Source: Streptomyces aidingensis (lineage in GTDB: Bacteria; Actinomycetota; Actinomycetes; Streptomycetales; Streptomycetaceae). Taken from it: a stretch of 64,000 nt of DNA. Position 1 is the stretch's first letter; every line of letters begins with the position of its first letter. Shown here one piece after another: positions 51,742 to 60,267 of the stretch. Made by a program: the position numbers and the translations under genes. The DNA lies in NCBI RefSeq assembly GCF_900112355.1, contig NZ_FOLM01000003.1:459496-523495 (forward strand), written 5' to 3'. Under the pieces are notes generated by a model. The model made no database searches, was not told the origin of the DNA, and was given only the letters and a program-made list of their open reading frames with translations.

Positions 51742-52790
51742 GCCCGCTTCGGCGCGCCATCGTGATCCTGGCCGGCGCCACCGGGGCGCTGTTGCTGCCG
51801 GCCGGTCCCGCACAGGCCGACCCCGGCGACCGGTTCACCGGCAATGACGAGGGCGTCTACGGCGAGAGCGACGGCCAGGACATCGGCGCGGGGGCACAGG
51901 GCCCGTCGCTGCCCGGAGGGATTGTGATCGAGGGCGGCTCCGGGGAGGGCGGGACGCTCCGGGCGTCCGGCGGGAACTGGGAACCGCCGCCCTGCTACTA
52001 CGCACCGGAGTTCACCCCCGGCGAGTTCGAGCAGTACCACCAGGACTACCTCAACACGCCGCTGCACAGCGGCAAGGCCGAAGCGGTCCGGATGTTCGAG
52101 GAGCAGTACGTCGACGGCGAGGGCGTGTACGAGAACTACAACCTGGCGGGGGAGGGGGAAGGCATGTGGTGGGGGAGCTTCATCAACGAGAACTCCGACG
52201 ACTACGAGGCCATGCTCTCCTGCAACGAGCCCCGGTTCTGGGTGGAGTTCGGGGACGCGCCGCCCCCGGTCCCCGGGGTGGTCACCCCCGGTGTGCTGGC
52301 CGAACTCGCCTATGAGCACACCCGGGTCCCGGACACCGAGACAGCGCTCAACCCCGACGAGAACGAGGACCAGGTCGTCGGCCTGGCCACCTGGATATGG
52401 ACGGAGGGTGCCGCCACCGCACCGGTGTCGGTCACCGCCCGCGTCGAGGGCTACGACATCTGGGCCACCACCACCGCGACCCCCTCGGGTCTGACCATCG
52501 GGCCCGGCACCGAGAACGCCATCCTCCACCCGTCGGACGGCGAATGCGCCGTCTCCGCCGACGGCAGGGCCGGCGAGCCCTACGCTCCCGGCCGCGCCGG
52601 GGAGACGCCGCCGTGCGGCGTCACCTATCTGCGCGCCACGCACGGCCGGGACCCCTACCAGCTGAGCGCCACCCTGAACTGGAGCATCGCCTGGACCGGC
52701 TCCGGCGGCACGGGCGGGGACCTGCCGGACGGCAGTGTCGAGGGGAACGAGGAGGTCACGGTCGCCGAGATCCAGGCCATCGTCCGCTGA
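51732..52790 (+). CDS. Secreted protein of unknown function, coupled to the lipoprotein
   Basis: 352 residues. The signal peptide is RRAIVILAGATGALLLPAGPAQA with a clear cleavage after AQA. The mature protein is Gly/Glu/Tyr-rich at first (PPCYYAPEFTPGEFEQYHQDYLNT) and then has a beta-rich C-terminal half (VVGLATWIWTEGAATAPVSVTARVEGYDIWATTTATPSGLTIGPG). The final segment QLSATLNWSIAWTGSGG resembles an Ig-like strand set. No enzyme motif was seen. It starts inside the end of the lipoprotein gene. Confidence 0.82.
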   Translation: MRVSPLRRAIVILAGATGALLLPAGPAQADPGDRFTGNDEGVYGESDGQDIGAGAQGPSLPGGIVIEGGSGEGGTLRASGGNWEPPPCYYAPEFTPGEFEQYHQDYLNTPLHSGKAEAVRMFEEQYVDGEGVYENYNLAGEGEGMWWGSFINENSDDYEAMLSCNEPRFWVEFGDAPPPVPGVVTPGVLAELAYEHTRVPDTETALNPDENEDQVVGLATWIWTEGAATAPVSVTARVEGYDIWATTTATPSGLTIGPGTENAILHPSDGECAVSADGRAGEPYAPGRAGETPPCGVTYLRATHGRDPYQLSATLNWSIAWTGSGGTGGDLPDGSVEGNEEVTVAEIQAIVR

Positions 52791-52837
52791 CCCCGTCCTG
52801 CGCCCCCGTCCCGCACCGCCCGTGCCGCCGCCCGGGC

Positions 52838-53680
52838 TCAGCCCCGTGCGGCCAGCCAGGCGAGGGCTTCGGGGGCGGAGTGCAGCACGGAGATATGGCC
52901 GTCGTCGGGTGCCAGCCGCAGCTCGGCCCCGGGTATCCGGCCGGCCAGCCATCCGGCGTGCGCGGGCGGGGAGATGCGGTCCCGGGTACCGTGCAGCACC
53001 AGTACCGGGCAGGAGATCCGGGCCGGATCGAAGCCCCAGGGGGCCACATAGGCCAGGTCGTCGTCGATCATGCCGTCCAGGCCGTCCTCGGACGCCTTGG
53101 CCGCGATCTCGCCCAGCCAGGACCACTGCTGGTCCAGCGCCGCATGGTCGGCCGGGGTGAACTGGTCCGGATCCCATTCGCTGGTGGTGAGGCGTTTCTC
53201 CAGGGCCGCCCGTCCCTCGGCGGCGGCCCGCAGCTCGGCGGCCCCGGCCGGTCCCATGCCCGCGAACCAGTCGATGCCGTCGGCGCGGAACGGGGCCAGA
53301 CCGGCCACCGACACCGCGCCGGTCACCCGGTCCGGCAGCAGCGCGGCGCAGGCCAGGGCGTGCGGGCCGCCGCCGGAGTGCCCCAGCACCGCGAACCTGC
53401 GCAGCTCCAGGGCGTCGGCGACGGCGGCGGCGTCGGCGGCGGCCGACGCGATGTCCCGCCCCGGCCGGGGCGTGGAACCGCCGTATCCCGGCCGGTCGTA
53501 GGAGACCCAGCCGATGCCGTGCCGCGCGGCGGCCGGAAGAAGCGGCTCGGGCGGTTCCCCGGTGTTGGGCGTCCCGTGGTGCCACAGAACGGTCAGAGTC
53601 GTGTCATTGCCTTCCGGACGGGCGTCATAGACGTGCAGCATCCGCCCATCACTCAACCGGACATCAGTCTCAGTGACCAC
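52838..53680 (-). CDS. Alpha/beta hydrolase
   Basis: 280 residues. Oxyanion-loop region VLWHHGTPNTG, YDRPGYGGS, nucleophile elbow LGHSGGGPHALACA (Ser about residue 101), acid in LVLHGTRDRISPPAHAGWLA and catalytic His in PDDGHISVLHSAPEAL make a complete Ser-Asp-His triad. There is no signal peptide. Activity could be an esterase, lactonase or epoxide-hydrolase-like reaction; the substrate is unknown. It is convergent with the preceding secreted protein gene and stands alone. Confidence 0.93.
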   Translation of the reverse strand: MVTETDVRLSDGRMLHVYDARPEGNDTTLTVLWHHGTPNTGEPPEPLLPAAARHGIGWVSYDRPGYGGSTPRPGRDIASAAADAAAVADALELRRFAVLGHSGGGPHALACAALLPDRVTGAVSVAGLAPFRADGIDWFAGMGPAGAAELRAAAEGRAALEKRLTTSEWDPDQFTPADHAALDQQWSWLGEIAAKASEDGLDGMIDDDLAYVAPWGFDPARISCPVLVLHGTRDRISPPAHAGWLAGRIPGAELRLAPDDGHISVLHSAPEALAWLAARG

Positions 53681-53917
53681 CTGCCCGAGCCTAACGCTGT
53701 TCAGCGGACAGCGAGGTGTTCATCGCGGAGAGGATTCGATTCCGGTAGGCCCGCCCCGCGCCGCCCGCCCCGGTGAGGACAACGAGCTGCCCGGTGGCCC
53801 ACATCATCGCGGCATACCGGCCCACCGCTCCGGTGACCCCCGGGCCGCCGCGCGCATCAGCGGAGAGCGCGAGGTCCCTCGGGCACCGGATGCGATCCCC
53901 GGACCGGGTGCGGGGCG

Positions 53918-54883
53918 TCAGTGGGCCACGGTCACCACCACGTTCCCGCGCTTGTGTCCCCGGTCCACGTACCGGTGGGCCTCGACGATCTGATCGAGCC
54001 GGTAGTTCCGGTCGATGACGAGGGTGAGCCGGTCGTTCTCCAGAAGGTCCTTCAGGAACAGCAGCGCCTCGTTCTTGCGGACCGACAGGCCGGTCCGCAC
54101 CCTCTTGCCCCGGGCGAGGAAGGTCAGCAGCATCCAGAGGTAGTTGTGCAGTCCCATGGTCGACAGATAGCAGCCGCGGTCCGACAGCGCTCCGCGGCAC
54201 CTGCGGAACGAGCTCTTGCCGACCGCGTCGAAGATGATGTCGTAGGCGCCGGTGTTGCGGGTGAAGTCCTCCCGGGCGTAGTCGATCACCTTGTCGGCGC
54301 CCAGGGAGGTGACCAGCCCGGCGTTCCTGGCGCCGCACACCGCCGTGACCTCCGCGCCGAAATGCTTGGCCAACTGGACCGCGTAGGTGCCGATGCTCCC
54401 GGCCGCCCCGTTGATCAGAACGCGCTGGCCGCTGTGGATTCCGGCCTTGTCCCGCAGGAAGTACAGCGCGGTCGTGGCGCCGTCCACCGCGCTCGCGGAC
54501 TCCTCGTGGGTCCTGTTGGCCGGCTTCGGCTCCAGTGATGCGTTCTCCGGCAGGCACATGTACTGGGCGTTGGCCCCGATGCGGAAACCGGCGAAGCCGA
54601 ACACCTCGTCACCTGGCCGGAACCGCCGCACTTTCCGACCCACCGCCTCCACCTGGCCGGACAGTTCCGTCCCCAGGGTCCGCATGCGTCGCCGCGGCCG
54701 GGTGAAGCCGCTGATGACCCGGCCCCATTTCGGCTCTCCCCGGCGCAGCAGGCACTCCGCCGTCGTCACTGTCGTCGCGTGTACTTTGATCAGCACCGAC
54801 CGGTCGCCGGGCACCGGCTTGTCGACCTCGCGGAGCCCGAGAACCTCCGGCCCGCCGTACTTGTCGAACATCACAGCCTGCAT
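53918..54883 (-). CDS. MDR-family NAD(P)-dependent oxidoreductase (quinone-reductase-like)
   Basis: 321 residues with the medium-chain dehydrogenase layout: MQAVMFDKYGGPEVLGLREVDKPVPGDRSVLIKVHATTV at the start, LGTELSGQVEAVGRKVRRFRPGDEVFG, then the NADPH-binding GQRVLINGAAGSIGTYAVQLAKHFGAEVTAVC (about 150-182) and FDAVGKSSFRRCRGAL. The zinc-ligand cysteines of alcohol dehydrogenases are absent, so it is the zinc-independent quinone oxidoreductase branch. Stand-alone gene; substrate unknown. Confidence 0.93.
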   Translation of the reverse strand: MQAVMFDKYGGPEVLGLREVDKPVPGDRSVLIKVHATTVTTAECLLRRGEPKWGRVISGFTRPRRRMRTLGTELSGQVEAVGRKVRRFRPGDEVFGFAGFRIGANAQYMCLPENASLEPKPANRTHEESASAVDGATTALYFLRDKAGIHSGQRVLINGAAGSIGTYAVQLAKHFGAEVTAVCGARNAGLVTSLGADKVIDYAREDFTRNTGAYDIIFDAVGKSSFRRCRGALSDRGCYLSTMGLHNYLWMLLTFLARGKRVRTGLSVRKNEALLFLKDLLENDRLTLVIDRNYRLDQIVEAHRYVDRGHKRGNVVVTVAH

Positions 54884-55061
54884 CGGATTCCCGCTTTCTG
54901 GAACGCGTGGGCGCCGTCCCGGCGCCTTGACCGCCGGGTCCGGCCAGACTCGGCGACCCGGCGCCGGCGCGCCATCCGGGAAAGCCCCGACACCCCCTGA
55001 GAATCAGCCCCCGGCCTACCCGGAGACGGCCGGCCCCCGACCCGGCCCGGGTGCGCGGGGC

Positions 55062-55526
55062 TCAGGTGCGGTCGGAGGACGGCCAGAGGTAGGGCAGGTC
55101 GTCGGGGACGCCGGGAAAGCGCGGGCGGTAGAACTCCGGGTCCTTGCGGCACAGCGCCGACTGGTGGCTGCGGTGGAACTCCGGGTCGCCCAGCCAGGGC
55201 GGGAGTTCGCCGGCGGCGGCCAGGGCCCGCTGGTCGCGCGGCGGGCCGGGCGGCCGGTGTGCGGCGAAGGCGGAGACCAGGGTGGCGGCGCAGGTGTCGG
55301 CGCGGCCGGCGGCGGTCCAGACCCGGCACATCTCCAGGCCGTAGCGGACCAGGGCTTCTTCGTAGCCCCGCCACATGCGCACCGCCGGGTGGTGACGCCA
55401 GCCGTAGCCGGGGACGGTCAGCCCGCGCAGCACCTGGATGGTTTCGACACGCTGCTTGCCCAGCCGGCGCCGGTCCAGAGTCCGGGCGGAGGCGGCGAAG
55501 TCGGGGTGGGGAAGGAAGGTCTGCAT
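55062..55526 (-). CDS. MSMEG_6728-family protein (pyrimidine-dimer glycosylase-like)
   Basis: 154 residues. The N-terminus QTFLPHPDFAASARTLDRRRLGKQRVETIQVLRGL followed by GYGWRHHPAVRMWRGYEEALVRYGLEMCRVW is characteristic of the actinobacterial MSMEG_6728 family, which is annotated as related to pyrimidine-dimer DNA glycosylases. The C-terminal part (HRSHQSALCRKDPEFYRPRF) completes the family. A role in DNA repair is suggested by family naming only. It stands alone. Confidence 0.85.
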   Translation of the reverse strand: MQTFLPHPDFAASARTLDRRRLGKQRVETIQVLRGLTVPGYGWRHHPAVRMWRGYEEALVRYGLEMCRVWTAAGRADTCAATLVSAFAAHRPPGPPRDQRALAAAGELPPWLGDPEFHRSHQSALCRKDPEFYRPRFPGVPDDLPYLWPSSDRT

Positions 55527-55750
55527 CTGCCGTGGGGACGCCTTCCGGGACGGGGCTCCGGGGGGTGCGGGGCGCCGTCCCGGAGACGGCCGGGGGCTCA
55601 GTCGCGCTGCGGGTCCGGCGGGGCACCGGGCATGGGAGCCCCTTTCTCGCTGCTCCCCCGCTTGCTGCCCCCTCGGTGCCCGAGTGCCCGGCGTCGCCGC
55701 GGCCGGAACCCCGCACCGGCCGGGCTCACCCGGTCGGCGTACGGCGCGGG

Positions 55751-55807
55751 GTGACCGGGCCGGGCCGCCGGGAGAGGGAAGGCTCCACCGGTGGCCCGGC
55801 CCGTGAC
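55751..55807. terminator. Hairpin downstream of the Opp operon
   Basis: CGGGCCGGGCC (55756-55766) pairs with GGCCCGGCCCG (55793-55803), 11 bp, and flanking GTGAC/GTCAC-like bases extend it with a mismatch. It directly follows the OppF-type stop on the minus strand. Confidence 0.55.
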
Positions 55808-55812
55808 CTGCC

Positions 55813-56940
55813 TCAGACGCCGGTGAGCGAGAGGTCGCCGGCGAAGTGGCAGGCCGCCAGGTGGGGCGTGGCCGCCGGACCGGCGGCGGTGCCGCCCCGG
55901 CCGGACGGGTCCGGGGGAGGCAGCAGAACGGGGCCCGCGCCGGGTGCCGCGCAGGTCTCGGCCTTGGCGTAGTGGCACCGGGTGTGGAAGGCGCAGCCGG
56001 GCGGCGGCGCGGCCGGGTCGGGCAGATCGTCCGAGAGCCGGATACGGCGCCCGCTGCCGCGCAGCCGGGGATCGGCCCGCGGCACCGCGGACAGCAGCGC
56101 CTCGGTGTACGGGTGGCGCGGCCCGCGGTACAGCGCGTCGGTGCCGGCCAGCTCCACGATGTTGCCCAGATACATCACGGCGACCCGGTCGCAGATGTTC
56201 TCCACCACCGACAGGTCGTGGGAGATGAACAGGTAGGTGAGGTCCAGCTCCTCCTGGAGGTCGCGCAGCAGGTTGAGGATGGAGGCCCGCACCGAGACGT
56301 CCAGCGCCGAGACCGGCTCGTCCGCCACCACCAGCCGGGGCCGCATGATCAGCGCCCGGGCGATGTTGACCCGCTGCCGCTCGCCGCCGGAGAAGGCGTG
56401 CGGATAGCGCCGCATATAGCCGGGCGGCAGGCCGACCAGCTCCAGCATCTCGCCGACCCGGCGCTCCAGTTCCTTGCCCTGGGCCAGGCCGTTGTTGCGC
56501 AGCGGGTCGCCGATGATCTCCAGCAGGGTCATCCGGGGGTTGAGCGAGGAGAACGGGTCCTGGAAGACCAGCCGGACCTCGCGCTGGTAGCGGCGCAGTT
56601 CGCGCTGGCCCAGGGCGGCCAGATCGACCACCCGGCCGTCCCGCGCGTGGTAGCGGATGGTGCCCGCGGTGGGCCGCAGGGTGCGCACGATGCACCGGCC
56701 GAGGGTGGTCTTGCCGCAGCCGGACTCGCCGACCAGCCCGAGGGTCTCGCCGGGCCGGATGGTCAGGTCGACGCCCGTGACCGCCCGGACGGTGCCGATG
56801 TGCCGCCCGAACATGCCGTGCCGGATCGGGTAGTCCATGCGCAGCCCGCGGATCTCCAGCAGCGGGGTCTCCGCGTCGCCGCCGCTCCCGGCAGGTGCGG
56901 TGGGTGCGGTGGGTGCGGTGGGTGCGGTGGGGTCAGCCAT
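55813..56940 (-). CDS. Opp/Dpp-family ABC ATPase (OppF-type)
   Basis: 375 residues. A short low-complexity start coded by 9-base repeats gives [14 protein letters not shown]; then ATPase motifs [15 protein letters not shown] (Walker A), [25 protein letters not shown], the signature [15 protein letters not shown] and [23 protein letters not shown]. The C-terminal oligo-HPY region has [15 protein letters not shown] and [10 protein letters not shown], the cysteine set seen in OppF/DppF. It overlaps the OppD-type gene by 8 bases. Although of the peptide-transporter class, in this setting it probably serves oligosaccharide uptake. Confidence 0.94.
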   Translation of the reverse strand: MADPTAPTAPTAPTAPAGSGGDAETPLLEIRGLRMDYPIRHGMFGRHIGTVRAVTGVDLTIRPGETLGLVGESGCGKTTLGRCIVRTLRPTAGTIRYHARDGRVVDLAALGQRELRRYQREVRLVFQDPFSSLNPRMTLLEIIGDPLRNNGLAQGKELERRVGEMLELVGLPPGYMRRYPHAFSGGERQRVNIARALIMRPRLVVADEPVSALDVSVRASILNLLRDLQEELDLTYLFISHDLSVVENICDRVAVMYLGNIVELAGTDALYRGPRHPYTEALLSAVPRADPRLRGSGRRIRLSDDLPDPAAPPPGCAFHTRCHYAKAETCAAPGAGPVLLPPPDPSGRGGTAAGPAATPHLAACHFAGDLSLTGV

Positions 56941-58069
56941 TGGCCGGGACCTCCCTCTCCTCGGCCGGGTCGGTGTCCCCGGGAACGTTCCCGGGCGTGC
57001 CCAGGCCCGGGGTGTAGAGCACGCAGCGGGCGGTGCGGTCCGGGCCGAAGACCGTCTCGGGCGGCTCGGTGGTGTCGCAGACCCCCGCGATGGCGCTGTC
57101 GCAGCGCGGATGGAACGGGCACCCCTCGGCGCGCTCCGAGGGGTGCGGCACCCGCCCGCGGATCTGCCGCAGACGCTGCCCCCTGCCCTGGCCCATGGCC
57201 GGCACCGAGTCCAGCAGCGCCTGGGTGTAGGGGTGCTTGGGGTCGTGGAAGATCTCGTCCACCGGGCCGCGCTCCACCACCGTCCCCAGATACATCACCA
57301 CCACCTCGTCGGCGATCTCCGCCACCACCCCCAGGTCGTGGGTGATGAACATGACGGACATGCCGCTGGACTCCTGGAGCGAGGCGATCAGGTCCAGGAT
57401 GCGGGCCTGGATGGTGACGTCCAGCGCGGTGGTCGGCTCGTCCGCGATCAGCAGGCCGGGGCCGCAGGCCAGCGCGATGGCGATCATCGCCCGCTGGCAC
57501 ATGCCGCCGGAGAGCTGGAACGAGTAGGCGTTGAACCGCTGCTCCGGCTTGGGGATGCCGACCTTGCGCAGCATGGCGATGGCGTGGTCCTTGGCCTCCG
57601 CCTTGGTCATCGGCAGATGCAGCCGGATGGTCTCGGTCAGCTGGTCCCCGATGGTGTACATGGGGGAGAGGGAGGCCATGGGCTCCTGGAAGACCATGGA
57701 GATCTCCCCGCCCCGGATACGGCGCAGCTCCTCGCCGTGCGGGTCCAGCTTCGCCAGATCCACCGGGGAGGTGCGGTCGCCGCCGCGCCACAGGATGGAG
57801 CCGCCGGTGATCTCCCCGGGGCGGTCCACCAGCCCCAGGATGGAGCGGGCGGTGACACTCTTGCCGCAGCCGGACTCGCCGACCACGCACACCGTGCGCC
57901 GTTCGCCGACCGCCAGGTCCACGCCGTCCACGGCCTTCACCACGCCCTCCCGGGTGGTGAAGTGGGTGCGCAGCCCGCTGATCTCCAGCAGCGGCGGCGG
58001 TGCGGCGCTCCCGTCGCCGGCGGCCTCGGCCGCGGCGACGCCGGTGGGATTCTTGCTCATCTCCGGCAT
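56933..58069 (-). CDS. Opp/Dpp-family ABC ATPase (OppD-type)
   Basis: 378 residues. After a short Ala-rich leader, motifs include [19 protein letters not shown] (Walker A), [25 protein letters not shown] (Q-loop), [33 protein letters not shown], the usual OppD/DppD signature, and a C-terminal [16 protein letters not shown] cysteine cluster. It forms the ATP-hydrolysing pair with the OppF-type product. The gap to the OppC-type gene is 12 bases. Confidence 0.95.
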   Translation of the reverse strand: MPEMSKNPTGVAAAEAAGDGSAAPPPLLEISGLRTHFTTREGVVKAVDGVDLAVGERRTVCVVGESGCGKSVTARSILGLVDRPGEITGGSILWRGGDRTSPVDLAKLDPHGEELRRIRGGEISMVFQEPMASLSPMYTIGDQLTETIRLHLPMTKAEAKDHAIAMLRKVGIPKPEQRFNAYSFQLSGGMCQRAMIAIALACGPGLLIADEPTTALDVTIQARILDLIASLQESSGMSVMFITHDLGVVAEIADEVVVMYLGTVVERGPVDEIFHDPKHPYTQALLDSVPAMGQGRGQRLRQIRGRVPHPSERAEGCPFHPRCDSAIAGVCDTTEPPETVFGPDRTARCVLYTPGLGTPGNVPGDTDPAEEREVPANG

Positions 58070-58081
58070 GCCGGTGCTCCC

Positions 58082-59266
58082 TCAGGTGCGATAGGGGTCG
58101 GCCGCGTCCCGCAGACCGTCGCCGACGAAGTTCAGCGCCAGGACCACGACCACCACCACGAGCCCGGGCAGCAGCAGCCATGGCGCCTGGTCGATGACCC
58201 GGACCGAGGTGGCGTCGTTCATCAGCACGCCGAGGCTGACGACCGGGGGCCGCATGCCCAGGCCCAGCCAGCTCAGTGCGGTCTCGGCCAGGATCACCCC
58301 CGGGATGGACAGGGTGAGCGCGGCGATCAGATGGCTGGTGAAGGACGGCAGCATGTGGCGGAACATGACTCCCTTCCGGCTGGCGCCGTCCAGCCAGGCC
58401 GAGGTGACGAAATCCTCCTGGCGCAGCATCAGGAACCGGCCGCGCACTTCCCGGGCCAGGGTGGTCCAGGCCAGCAGGGAAAGGATCAGACTGATGAGGA
58501 AATAACGTCTCACCGGCCCGATTTCCACCGGAATCGCGGCCGTCATGCCCAGCCACAGCGGAAGTGTCGGCACGGCCATCACGAATTCGATGAAACGCTG
58601 GATGACCGTGTCCGTCCGCCCGCCGAAATAGCCGGATATCCCGCCCAGCACCACGCCCAGCGCGAACGCCAAAACCACACCCACCAGACCGACAGAAAGC
58701 GATATCCGGGTGGCATGGATCAGCCGGGACAACTGGTCGCGTCCCACCCGGTCGGAACCGAGCAGATAGACCATGGCGTCCGGGTCGGACGGACCCAGCA
58801 GATGGCGGTCCATCGGGATCAGGCCGAACAGCTCGTACTCCTCGCCCCGGACGAAGAACTCCAGCGAGATCTTCTGCTCCGGGTCCGGGGTGTAGTGGAT
58901 GCGCAGGTCCTCGTCCTGCTCCCAGGCGTAGCCCTCGACGTACAGGCCCTCGGAGAAGCTGAACTTGGGGACCTGCGGCGGGGCGTAGGTGTAGTCGGAG
59001 TCCAGCTTGCTGGTGGAGAACGGGGCCAGGAACTCGGCGAAGATCACCACGAGCAGGAAGAAGACGGTGACCACGGCGCCGGCCATGGCCAGCTTGTGGC
59101 GGCGGAAGCTCCACCAGACCAGGCGGGCCTGGGAGGCGGAGGCCCGCCGGGCGCCGTTCCTGGCCGGCCGGCCGGGTCCGTCGTCGGCGGTGCCGTCCGC
59201 GGCGGCGTCGCCGGGCTCCGCCGGCCCGCCGCCGCCGGGCAGAGGATCGGTCGTCTGCACGGTCAT
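58082..59266 (-). CDS. Opp/Dpp-family ABC permease (OppC-type) with enlarged external loop
   Basis: 394 residues. A 50-residue cytoplasmic leader precedes TM1 (LAMAGAVVTVFFLLVVIFAEFLAPF). An external segment of about 110 residues follows (KLDSDYTYAPPQVPKFSFSE ... EEYELFGLIPMDRHLLG), then LGSDRVGRDQLSRLIHATRISLSVGLVGVVLA, the conserved start of the BPD_transp_1 domain, and five helices with the EAA-like loop (MLRQEDFVTSAWLDGASRKGVMFRHMLPS). The loop is longer than in peptide-specific OppC but occurs in some oligosaccharide-type members. The start overlaps the OppB-type stop by 4 bases. Confidence 0.93.
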   Translation of the reverse strand: MTVQTTDPLPGGGGPAEPGDAAADGTADDGPGRPARNGARRASASQARLVWWSFRRHKLAMAGAVVTVFFLLVVIFAEFLAPFSTSKLDSDYTYAPPQVPKFSFSEGLYVEGYAWEQDEDLRIHYTPDPEQKISLEFFVRGEEYELFGLIPMDRHLLGPSDPDAMVYLLGSDRVGRDQLSRLIHATRISLSVGLVGVVLAFALGVVLGGISGYFGGRTDTVIQRFIEFVMAVPTLPLWLGMTAAIPVEIGPVRRYFLISLILSLLAWTTLAREVRGRFLMLRQEDFVTSAWLDGASRKGVMFRHMLPSFTSHLIAALTLSIPGVILAETALSWLGLGMRPPVVSLGVLMNDATSVRVIDQAPWLLLPGLVVVVVVLALNFVGDGLRDAADPYRT

Positions 59267-60264
59267 GAGGAGCCTCCATGGCCGAGCCGGACCCGGGGAT
59301 CGGTCCAGGCCAGCAGCAGATCGGAGATCAGGGTGCCGATCACGGTCAGCACGCTGATCACCATGATGAGCGAGCCCGCCAGATACATGTCCTGCTGGCG
59401 CAGCGCGCCGAGCAGCAGCGGGCCGATGGTGGGCAGGCCGAGCAACTGGCCGACGATGATGTCACCGGCGAACAGTCCGGGCAGCACCCAGCCGACGGTG
59501 GAGATGAACGGGTTCATCGCCACCCGCAGCGGATACTTGACCAGCAGCCGCCGCTCCGGTACCCCGCGCGCCCGCGCCGCCACCACATAGGGCTTGCGCA
59601 GTTCGTCCAGGAGGTTGGCGCGCAGGATGCGGATCAGCCCGGCCATGCCGGCCGTGCCCAGCACCACCACCGGCAGCCAGAGATGGCCGAGGGCGTCCAG
59701 CAGCTTGCCCAGGTTCCAGGAGGCGTCGCACCAGTCGGGCGAGCAGATGCCGGCCGGCACGTACTCGAACCAGCGGTAGGCCAGGTACATCAGGATGAGT
59801 GCCAGCAGGAAGTTGGGCGTGGCCAGGCCCAGGAAGCCGATGGTGGTGGCCAGGTAGTCCCCGATGGAGTACTGCCGCACGGCGGCGTAGATGCCGATCG
59901 GGAAGGCGAAGAACCAGGTGAACAGGAGCGCGGCGGCTGCCAGCAGCAGGGTGGCGGGCAGCCGTTCGGAGATCATGTCCGCCACCGGGCGGTTGAACTC
60001 GAAGGAGACGCCCAGGTCGAACCGGAACAGCAGGTCCGAGATCCAGTACCAGTACTGGACGTAGATCGGCTCGTCCAGGCCGTAGGCGGCCCGGATCTGC
60101 TCCACCTCCTCCGGCCCCACCGCGATCCCCTGCTGTCGGCGGTAGGCCACCAGGGAGGTGGCGAAGTCACCGGGCGGCAGGTTGATGATCAGGAAGACCA
60201 CCACGGAGATCGCCAGCAGGGTCGGGATCACGTACAGCAGCCGCCGCGCGAGATATCCCAGCAA
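59263..60264 (-). CDS. Opp/Dpp-family ABC permease (OppB-type)
   Basis: 333 residues. It starts with the standard MLGYLARRLLYVIPTLLAISVVVFLIINLPPGDF helix, has a Cys/Trp-containing external loop (YVPAGICSPDWCDASWNLGK) and the conserved ARGVPERRLLVKYPLRVAMNPFISTVGWVLPGLFAGDIIVGQLLGLPTIG, with the EAA-type coupling helix in the first part. It is coupled to OppC by overlap and follows the receptor gene by 3 bases. The two external cysteines may form a disulphide. Confidence 0.95.
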   Translation of the reverse strand: MLGYLARRLLYVIPTLLAISVVVFLIINLPPGDFATSLVAYRRQQGIAVGPEEVEQIRAAYGLDEPIYVQYWYWISDLLFRFDLGVSFEFNRPVADMISERLPATLLLAAAALLFTWFFAFPIGIYAAVRQYSIGDYLATTIGFLGLATPNFLLALILMYLAYRWFEYVPAGICSPDWCDASWNLGKLLDALGHLWLPVVVLGTAGMAGLIRILRANLLDELRKPYVVAARARGVPERRLLVKYPLRVAMNPFISTVGWVLPGLFAGDIIVGQLLGLPTIGPLLLGALRQQDMYLAGSLIMVISVLTVIGTLISDLLLAWTDPRVRLGHGGSS

Positions 60265-60267
60265 TCG

